DNA of 64,000 bases from Butyricicoccus_A sp963601915 (GTDB lineage: Bacteria; Bacillota; Clostridia; Oscillospirales; Butyricicoccaceae): assembly GCA_963601915.1 (NCBI GenBank), contig CAVCGL010000001.1, positions 124,001 through 188,000 of the forward strand, given 5' to 3'. Every line of letters starts with the position of its first letter. The first letter of the stretch is position 1. Shown piece after piece: positions 25,612-32,432 of the stretch. Position numbers and translations under genes: made by a program. The notes under the pieces are model-generated. The model saw only the letters and a list, made by a program, of their open reading frames with translations, searched no databases and was not told the origin of the DNA.

Positions 25612-26949
25612 ATGAGTACACAGGAGTTAACAAAGCAAGAAACACTGGAATATGACAAGCTGTACAATCAGCATCCATGGATGACAGGAAAGGCGTCTCC
25701 GGTTGCCGTAAAACGCGCTGATGGTATTTATTTCTGGGATTATGATGGCAAGCGGTACACAGATATGGGCAGCCAGCTGACCAATGTCAATCTGGGTTAT
25801 GGAAATCAGGATATTACAAATGCCATAAAGAAACAACTGGATGTTCTGCCATATGTCGCGCCGAAGTTTGCCTCCGGCCCGCGGGCGCAGCTGGCGAAAA
25901 TGCTGATTGATTTGGCTCCGGATAATATGCAGAAGGTGTTTTTTGCATTGGGAGGTTCGGATTCGAATGAAGCTGCGATCAATATGGCGCGTACCGTGAC
26001 CGGACGCAGCAAGATCTTTTCCCGTTATCGCAGCTATCACGGTTCTACGCTCGGTTCTGGCAATCTGTCTGGCGATCCGCGTCGATTTGCCTTAGAAAAT
26101 CCGGCTGCCAATGGATTCATTAAGTTTTTTGATCCGTATGTCTATCGCTCGAAAATCCGATTTAAAGATGATGCAGAAGCGGCAGAGTTTTATCTGGACA
26201 AATTGAGAGAACAACTGTTATACGAAGGCCCGGAGAATGTTGCGGCGATTGAAGTAGAATCGATTACTGGTGCAAATGGTGTTATCATTCCGCCAGACGG
26301 ATATTTGCAGGGACTGCGAAAAATCTGCGATGAATATGGTATTTTGATGATTTGCGATGAAGTAATGGCTGGATTTGGACGGACTGGCACGATGTTCGCG
26401 TTTGAACATTGGAATGTCAAGCCGGATATTATTACGTTTGCCAAGGGTGTTACCTGCGGATATGTGCCGCTTGGCGGTATTATCGTCAGCAAAGAAATCG
26501 CCAAATACTATGAAGACCATGTATTTCAATATGGTTTAACGTACAGTGGTCATTCTCTTGCTTGTGCCGCTGGCGTTGCATGCGTGAACTATTATCAGGA
26601 GCATCATATCCTGGAACATGTAAACAAGGTTGGAAAGGTTCTCGGAGAAATCCTGGAAGAAATGAAAGAAAAACATCGCACCATTGGCGATGTTCGGTAT
26701 ATTGGATTGTTTTCTGCCGTAGAGCTTGTGAAGGATAAAAATACACGAGAGCCATTGGTGCCGTATGCAGATCGAAGCGGTGCTATGGGACGAATCATTC
26801 AGCTTCTTACTGATCGTGGCTTTTCCACCTATGGACGGGAAAATAATATCAATATTACGCCGCCGCTGATTATTACAGAACAGCAGTTACGAGAAGAAAT
26901 GAAAAAATTCGATGAGGTGATGGACATTGTTGACAGTGGAAACTTCTAA
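25612..26949 (+). CDS. tpa: Taurine:pyruvate aminotransferase
   Basis: 445-residue class III PLP aminotransferase. Start ATG 25612 with AGAAGGAGAAG upstream. PLP contacts: SYHGST (141-146), Asp249 in MICDEVMAGFGRTG, and Schiff-base Lys278 in FAKGVTCGYVPLGG. The opening YNQHPWMTGKASPVAVKRADGIYFWD resembles Tpa of Bilophila, which moves the amino group of taurine to pyruvate, giving alanine and sulfoacetaldehyde. A taurine:2-oxoglutarate enzyme (Toa) is the alternative. Sandwiched between a taurine-type importer and sulfoacetaldehyde reductase, in the pathway order. Confidence 0.88.
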   Translation: MSTQELTKQETLEYDKLYNQHPWMTGKASPVAVKRADGIYFWDYDGKRYTDMGSQLTNVNLGYGNQDITNAIKKQLDVLPYVAPKFASGPRAQLAKMLIDLAPDNMQKVFFALGGSDSNEAAINMARTVTGRSKIFSRYRSYHGSTLGSGNLSGDPRRFALENPAANGFIKFFDPYVYRSKIRFKDDAEAAEFYLDKLREQLLYEGPENVAAIEVESITGANGVIIPPDGYLQGLRKICDEYGILMICDEVMAGFGRTGTMFAFEHWNVKPDIITFAKGVTCGYVPLGGIIVSKEIAKYYEDHVFQYGLTYSGHSLACAAGVACVNYYQEHHILEHVNKVGKVLGEILEEMKEKHRTIGDVRYIGLFSAVELVKDKNTREPLVPYADRSGAMGRIIQLLTDRGFSTYGRENNINITPPLIITEQQLREEMKKFDEVMDIVDSGNF

Positions 26950-28048
26950 TACTTGGACATATCGTCAGCCGGTAGAAATTCATTTCGGTTCAGGAATACT
27001 GGCTGATCTTGGAAACGCTGTCAAGAAAATAGGCGGCACACGAGGACTTTTGGTCACCAGTCATTCGTTTCAGACTCTCGCGCAGAATTTGAAAAATGAC
27101 CCATCCAATCGGATTGCGGTGATTTATCATGGCGTTCGTCCAAACCCGGAATTGACCTTTGTTGAAGCATGCGACACGCTCGTTCGGACTCATCAACTGG
27201 ATTTTATTATTGCGCTGGGCGGCGGAAGTGTACTGGATTGTGCGAAAGCTACAGCTGCGGTATCAGCCGGTCAATATCCGATTCGGCATTATTTTGGAAC
27301 GAGTCATCCGCTGCCGGACAAAGGAATTCCTGTTATTGCTATCCCGACAACTGCGGGAACCGGCAGTGAAGTGACCAGTGTGAGTGTGCTGAGTGATGGA
27401 GAACGAAAATTGCCATTGAGTGCAGATTCTTTGACTGCTCAGATTGCTCTCATTGATCCGGAACTCACACGGACAGCATCACCGAGATTGACAGCAGTAA
27501 CGGGAATGGATGCGCTTTGCCATGCGATAGAAGGATTTATCAGTGTACATCATCAGCCGATTTGTGATACTCTTGCCGTCCATGCAGCGTCATTGATTTT
27601 GGATCATTTGGAAAGAGCTGTCGCTTGCGGCGATGACAGAACAGCCCGAACCGCATTGGCGGAGGCGTCCGTTACGGCGGGACTGGCATTTGCTCGCACA
27701 AAGACAACCGGACCCCATGCGTGCTCCTATCCGCTGACTGCACAATATGGCATTCCGCATGGAGAGGCTTGCGGACTTACACTGGACTGGTTTATTCGTG
27801 TAGACGCGGATATTCCCCGTGTACAGAATCTCGCGAATCGTTTGGGATTTGAAAGTCCGATTGCCCTTGCACAACGTATCTTTCAGTTAAAGCAAGCAAT
27901 TCATCTGCGCACGGATTTGAAGGATTTTTCTCTGACAGAACAGCAGATTCATCAACTGGCGCATGACAGCCAGCATCCCAATCTGCGGAATAATCCAAAG
28001 ACCATTACAGAAGAACTGTTAATTCAGCTATATACGCAATTAGCATAG
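26927..28048 (+). CDS. sarD: Sulfoacetaldehyde reductase (iron-dependent alcohol dehydrogenase)
   Basis: 373-residue group III metal-dependent alcohol dehydrogenase. NAD(P)-binding segment FIIALGGGSVLDCAK, PTTAGTGSEVTSVSV, and metal-ligand regions GMDALCHAIEGFIS and GIPHGEACGL. In the Bilophila pathway this family member reduces sulfoacetaldehyde to isethionate with NADH, the step between Tpa and IslA. The start is non-canonical: TTG at 26927 (or 26930) behind GAGGTGATGG, overlapping the tpa 3' end by 23 bases; GTG 26936 is also possible. Function is assigned from family plus context. Confidence 0.85.
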   Translation: MLTVETSNTWTYRQPVEIHFGSGILADLGNAVKKIGGTRGLLVTSHSFQTLAQNLKNDPSNRIAVIYHGVRPNPELTFVEACDTLVRTHQLDFIIALGGGSVLDCAKATAAVSAGQYPIRHYFGTSHPLPDKGIPVIAIPTTAGTGSEVTSVSVLSDGERKLPLSADSLTAQIALIDPELTRTASPRLTAVTGMDALCHAIEGFISVHHQPICDTLAVHAASLILDHLERAVACGDDRTARTALAEASVTAGLAFARTKTTGPHACSYPLTAQYGIPHGEACGLTLDWFIRVDADIPRVQNLANRLGFESPIALAQRIFQLKQAIHLRTDLKDFSLTEQQIHQLAHDSQHPNLRNNPKTITEELLIQLYTQLA

Positions 28049-28065
28049 AATAGAAAGGAAGAACC

Positions 28066-29469
28066 ATGTTAGACTTTAATGAGACAACAGCACCATTCCT
28101 CATTACGGGAATTATGGCTGCGCTGCTTCTACTGGGAGTCTTGCTTCGAAGACAGATTCCGTTTTTTCGGAAATCTCTGCTGCCCGCCAGCATCATTGCA
28201 GGAATCATTGGATTCGTTCTTATCAATTTGGGAGTTATCCCGATCCAGCAAAAAGTATTTGAAACCATATCTTTTCATTTGTTGAACCTGAGTTTTTTGT
28301 CTATTACGCTGGCAACGACAAAGAAAGTGATACAACCAGAGAAAGAGCAAAAAAGCGAGAAAAATGTCAGAGGTGGATTATGGCTGGCATTGGTATGGGG
28401 AGCATTGATCTCGATTCAAATTGTATTTGCGGGACTGTTATCTCTTGTTTTTGAAAAGACTGCGTGGAGCGATTTTCAGCCGCTATACGGAATGCTCGCG
28501 GCACACGGTTTTGCACAAGGTCCCGTACAAGCGCTTGCTATGGCAAAAACTTGGATCAACTCGGTCGGCGGACAGGCGTTGCTGGATGCGCCGCAGATTG
28601 GCTTGTTCTTTGCGATGGTGGGCTATCTATCCGCTGTATTGATTGGCGTGCCAATTTGCAATTATTTCTTTAAGAAAAGACTTGCTGCGCTTCCCAAATC
28701 GGAGTTTGATACAGAACTGGAAAATGGAATGTACCGTAAGGAGACGGATCAGCTTCTGGGCAATCAGACAACACATCGCGCTAACATTGATACATTGACA
28801 TTTCAGTGGGCATTTATGCTCGGTATCTATTTTCTGACCTATTTGCTGGTTTCTATTTTTGATCCAAAGCATGAAACCATGCTGTATTCGATGCTGTTTG
28901 CATGGGTTGTGCTGATTGGCAATGTTGCGGTATTCGCATTGAGAAAGCTGCGGGCAGATCATTTGATTGATCCGGGTGTACAGACGTCTATTACGAATTT
29001 TTGCACAGATACGGCACTCGTTGCGTGCATGATGAGCGTTACGGTCGGTGTGATTCTCAAGTATCTTGTGCCGCTGATTTCTATTTCCGTTGGCATTGTT
29101 GGCATTACCATTTGGCTCACATGGTCTCTGGCGAAAAGAACAAACCATTATGCGGCAGAACGATTTATTGCAGTATATGGCATTGCTACCGGTACAGCTA
29201 TTACAGGACTTTTGCTGCTGCGAATTCTTGACCCGCAGGGAGAAACACCTGTGACAAGAGAAATTGTCTGGTGGAATGTATTTCAGATGCTGACAGCAAT
29301 TGTTGTCGGTTCGCTCGCGCCGTTTGCCGCCATTTGGGGATGGAAAGTATGGATGGCGATCAATGCGGGACTTGCGGCTGTTCTGCTGATTGCGACCATT
29401 CTGATTGGAAGAAATATTGCGCATCCGGCAGTAAAACGTACAAAAAGCATCAGACATGCAAATGGTTGA
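28066..29469 (+). CDS. Sodium/glutamate symporter-like (GltS-family) membrane transporter
   Basis: 467 residues with about 11-12 hydrophobic segments. LLPASIIAGIIGFVLINLG near the N-terminus and YGMLAAHGFAQGPVQALAMA in the middle resemble the re-entrant loops of GltS carriers. The GltS family imports glutamate with Na+. In this operon it might carry glutamate, an N-acyl amino acid or an organosulfonate; nothing in the sequence decides. ATG 28066 has GAAAGGAAG upstream and lies 17 bases after sarD; the amidohydrolase follows after 11 bases. Confidence 0.72.
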   Translation: MLDFNETTAPFLITGIMAALLLLGVLLRRQIPFFRKSLLPASIIAGIIGFVLINLGVIPIQQKVFETISFHLLNLSFLSITLATTKKVIQPEKEQKSEKNVRGGLWLALVWGALISIQIVFAGLLSLVFEKTAWSDFQPLYGMLAAHGFAQGPVQALAMAKTWINSVGGQALLDAPQIGLFFAMVGYLSAVLIGVPICNYFFKKRLAALPKSEFDTELENGMYRKETDQLLGNQTTHRANIDTLTFQWAFMLGIYFLTYLLVSIFDPKHETMLYSMLFAWVVLIGNVAVFALRKLRADHLIDPGVQTSITNFCTDTALVACMMSVTVGVILKYLVPLISISVGIVGITIWLTWSLAKRTNHYAAERFIAVYGIATGTAITGLLLLRILDPQGETPVTREIVWWNVFQMLTAIVVGSLAPFAAIWGWKVWMAINAGLAAVLLIATILIGRNIAHPAVKRTKSIRHANG

Positions 29470-29480
29470 GGTGGCAGTAC

Positions 29481-31031
29481 ATGGAACGAATTTATTGCAA
29501 TGGAACAATTATCACGATGCGTGATCCGAGAGAGACAGCACAAGCTGTTTTGACGCGCGATGGAACCATTGCTCTCGTTGGAAGTGTTGAAAAGGTTCGG
29601 CGCGCAGCTGGGAAAAACGCAGAAATTTTTGATTTGGAAGGAAAGACCATGCTGCCTGCTTTTCTGGATGGACACGGACATCTGTCCATGCTTGCGCAAA
29701 ATCTCGCGCAGGCAGATTTATCGTCAGCCAGAAGCTTTCAAGATATTATTGATTTGCTCAGAGAATTCCGAGCGAAAAATGCGTTGTTTCATGGGGAATA
29801 TATTGTAGGATTTGGATATGATGAGAATCGTCTGTTGGAAAAGCGACATCCAAATCGGCAAGTTCTCGATCGGGTTAGCACTGAAAATCCTATTTTTATT
29901 TCTCATGTATCTTTTCATATGGGAGTTGCCAATACGGTTGCACTAAAGCGTGCGGATATTTTCAGAAATGACGAATGCACAGGATATTTGGCAGAAACAG
30001 ATATGACTGCGATTTATGTACAGGTTGCAGAATCGAAAATCCCTGTGAAAGATCTGTATAAAAAAGCGCAGGAAATCTATTTGCAGCATGGTATTTGCAC
30101 CGTTCAAGACGGTGCGGTTGGAAAAGGACAGTTTCAGCAACTGCAAGAATTGGCAGATCAGAAATTGTTTGAGGTTGATGTTGCGGCATATTTGATGATG
30201 ACGGATAATGCGCATAGCGTGGCACAGGCAAATGCGAATTTGTTGCAGCATTATCAAAAACATTTGAGGATTGGCGGATATAAATTGGTCTTGGATGGTT
30301 CACCGCAGGGAAAGACGGCATGGATGCGTGAACCGTATACGGACGGAACAAATGGAGCAGCATGGATGCGTGACGATGATGTGAAGACATTCGCGTTACA
30401 AGCTGTCAATGATGGCGTACAGTTGATGGCACATTGCAACGGAGATGCGGCATCCGAACAATTTTTGAATAGCTATCAGTATGCCGTGGAGCATGTTGAA
30501 AAAAAGAAAAGTCGGAAGCTGCGGCCAGTCATGCTGCACAGCCAAACCGTGCGGCGAGATCAATTAAACCGATTTTCCGATTTGGGAATGATGCCGTCTT
30601 TTTTTGTCGATCATGTATATCGTTGGGGAGATGTGCATAGAAAGAATTTAGGGCAATCTCGTGCGCAAAATATTTCGCCGGTTGGATGGGCTGAAGAGTT
30701 TCATTTGCCGTATACGTTTCATCAAGATACGCCGGTTTTGCCGCCGGATATGCTTCGCACCATACAAACAGCAGTACAACGTGTGACGGAGCAAGGCGTT
30801 CTTTTGGGAACGCAGCATACCATTAGTGTTTATCAAGCACTCCAGGCGGTGACGATTTATGCGGCGTATCAATACGGAGAAGAAAAACAAAAGGGGAGCA
30901 TTGAAAAAAATAAACAGGCAGATTTTGTCATCTTAGATCAAAATCCACTTTGTGTTGATGCGAATACACTGGCAGATATTCACATTACACACACGATTGC
31001 GAAAGATCGGGTTGTGTATCAGCGTAAGTAA
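29481..31031 (+). CDS. YtcJ-family amidohydrolase (Amidohydro_3)
   Basis: 516 residues from ATG 29481 (GAGGTGG upstream); the frame is open further upstream but that part lies within the transporter gene. MERIYCNGTIITM is the small beta domain, TMLPAFLDGHGHL carries the HxH metal motif, GICTVQDGAVGKGQ, KLVLDGSPQGKTAWM, LMAHCNGDAA and TFHQDTPVLPPDML hold further expected metal ligands, and SIEKNKQADFVILDQNPL closes the barrel. YtcJ-like enzymes hydrolyse amide or formamide bonds of small molecules. As last gene of the taurine operon it could release taurine or a precursor from an N-acyl conjugate; that is inference. Confidence 0.78.
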   Translation: MERIYCNGTIITMRDPRETAQAVLTRDGTIALVGSVEKVRRAAGKNAEIFDLEGKTMLPAFLDGHGHLSMLAQNLAQADLSSARSFQDIIDLLREFRAKNALFHGEYIVGFGYDENRLLEKRHPNRQVLDRVSTENPIFISHVSFHMGVANTVALKRADIFRNDECTGYLAETDMTAIYVQVAESKIPVKDLYKKAQEIYLQHGICTVQDGAVGKGQFQQLQELADQKLFEVDVAAYLMMTDNAHSVAQANANLLQHYQKHLRIGGYKLVLDGSPQGKTAWMREPYTDGTNGAAWMRDDDVKTFALQAVNDGVQLMAHCNGDAASEQFLNSYQYAVEHVEKKKSRKLRPVMLHSQTVRRDQLNRFSDLGMMPSFFVDHVYRWGDVHRKNLGQSRAQNISPVGWAEEFHLPYTFHQDTPVLPPDMLRTIQTAVQRVTEQGVLLGTQHTISVYQALQAVTIYAAYQYGEEKQKGSIEKNKQADFVILDQNPLCVDANTLADIHITHTIAKDRVVYQRK

Positions 31032-31053
31032 CAAACAGTTTTCCATTATATGG

Positions 31054-31090
31054 CAAAGGCGATATCTCGCAATGGGGTGTCGCCTTTGTC
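31054..31090 (+). terminator. Weak hairpin terminator after the taurine operon
   Basis: CAAAGGCGA (31054-31062) pairs with TCGCCTTTG (31080-31088) over a 17-base loop; the tail TCTGTTCC is a poor T-run, so termination may be leaky. Confidence 0.5.
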
Positions 31091-31219
31091 TGTTCCTCAA
31101 AAAAACTTTACGATAAGAGGAAAAAGGAAAAAACAGGAAAATGATTTTGTTGCAAAATTACATAATAGGGAAAAATAAAAAGCAAAAGAATTGTTATACA
31201 AAAAACAGCCAAAAAGGGA

Positions 31220-31247
31220 TTGACAACAGAAAAATTTTGAGTATTAT
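31220..31247 (+). promoter_or_regulatory. Promoter and long leader of the pilus locus
   Basis: TTGACA (31220-31225), 16 bases, TATTAT (31242-31247). The leader to the TTG at 31508 is about 250 bases and holds three small hairpins: GACAAAC/GTTTGTC near 31305-31325, GTCTGT/ACAGAC near 31399-31425, and CTGCGC/GCGCAG (31451-31470). I do not recognise a riboswitch class; no other gene is visible in 31092-31507. Confidence 0.65.
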
Positions 31248-31507
31248 ATTGTTTACATCGGGTAATTAAAAATAAGAAAAGTTAAAATATATGAACTTTT
31301 TTAATAGACAAACGAGATATGTTTGTCAAAAAACTGCAAAATCATAACATATTCAATGTTTATACATTCTAACAAAAAGTTAGTACATTAGAACTGCTGT
31401 CTGTTCGATTGGAGAGAGATACAGACGGCATTGAGAGAGCGAATTTCTGACTGCGCAGAAAGAGGCGCAGCGTTGATTTGGTGATACACAGATGAGGGTG
31501 AGGCTTT

Positions 31508-31819
31508 TTGACAGATAAAGAATTCCGAAAGCTCAGTCGATCTGAGTTGATTGACATCATTTTTGAATTACAGCAACGATACGAAACGATTCAAAATGAG
31601 AATAATCGGTTAAAGAAGGCTTTGGAAAAGAGAGAGTTGAATATTGCGAATGCCGGTTCTCTGGCTGATGCAGTGATGAAGATTAACGGCGTTTTTGAGG
31701 CGGCACAGGCTGCTGCCGATCAGTATTTGCTTTCTGTCAAGGCACAAAGCGAACAAACGCTTACAGAAACACAAGATCACGTACATTGGATAACAACTTT
31801 CTCTGAAGAGGATGGATAA
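31508..31819 (+). CDS. Small coiled-coil protein of the pilus locus, function unknown
   Basis: 103 residues starting with TTG 31508, behind GAGGGTGAGG. DKEFRKLSRSELIDIIFELQ is followed by a predicted coiled coil (about 20-50, heptad Leu/Asn/Lys-rich) and GSLADAVMKINGVFEAAQAA. No signal peptide or membrane segment, so it is probably cytoplasmic. I have seen similar short proteins beside signal peptidase and LPXTG genes in Clostridia, but know no function. The signal peptidase gene begins four bases after its stop. Confidence 0.7.
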   Translation: MTDKEFRKLSRSELIDIIFELQQRYETIQNENNRLKKALEKRELNIANAGSLADAVMKINGVFEAAQAAADQYLLSVKAQSEQTLTETQDHVHWITTFSEEDG

Positions 31820-31822
31820 GAC

Positions 31823-32416
31823 ATGCGCAGAGGGAAAAGACAGACTCCTGTCGAATTGCCTACAATGGAACAGATACAACAGGAGCGAAAGCGGCTTCGT
31901 TACCAGAGAAAATACCGTCGCACACTAAAAAGCACGGTTTCGATTCTGATTGTTGTTGCAGCTTTGGCTATTTTGGTGGCAACACTTTGGATGCCGGTCT
32001 TGCAGATTTATGGAACCTCTATGACACCGACGCTGACGGATGGCGACATTATTTTTACCGTCAAAACACATGAATTTGATTCCGGCGACATTGTGGCGTT
32101 TTATTACAACAACAAGATCCTCGTCAAACGAGTGATTGCGGAATCCGGCGACTGGGTCAATATTGATGCAGACGGAACCGTATACGTCAATGATGTTGCA
32201 TTAAAAGAGCCATATCTCGATGAGAAGGCTCTTGGCGATACAGATATTCAGCTCCCCTATCAGGTGCCGGATGGCAAGGTATTTGTTTTGGGAGATCACC
32301 GAGCAACCTCGGTAGATTCAAGAAATACAGCAGTCGGATGCGTTGGACAAGAACAGATTGTAGGAAGAATCTTGTTCCGTATTTGGCCGCTCGAACGAGT
32401 TGAAGTCATCAAGTAG
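31823..32416 (+). CDS. lepB: Signal peptidase I
   Basis: 197 residues. A basic, cytosolic N-terminus (about 1-35, many Arg/Lys) precedes one membrane segment (VSILIVVAALAILVATLW). The catalytic Ser is in YGTSMTPTL and the general-base Lys in NNKILVKRVIAE; the box FVLGDHRATSVDSRN is also conserved. It should cleave signal peptides outside the membrane. Position at the head of the pilus genes suggests a dedicated enzyme for pilins, a known arrangement in Gram-positive pilus islands. Confidence 0.92.
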   Translation: MRRGKRQTPVELPTMEQIQQERKRLRYQRKYRRTLKSTVSILIVVAALAILVATLWMPVLQIYGTSMTPTLTDGDIIFTVKTHEFDSGDIVAFYYNNKILVKRVIAESGDWVNIDADGTVYVNDVALKEPYLDEKALGDTDIQLPYQVPDGKVFVLGDHRATSVDSRNTAVGCVGQEQIVGRILFRIWPLERVEVIK

Positions 32417-32432
32417 AAAGGAGTTCATACCG

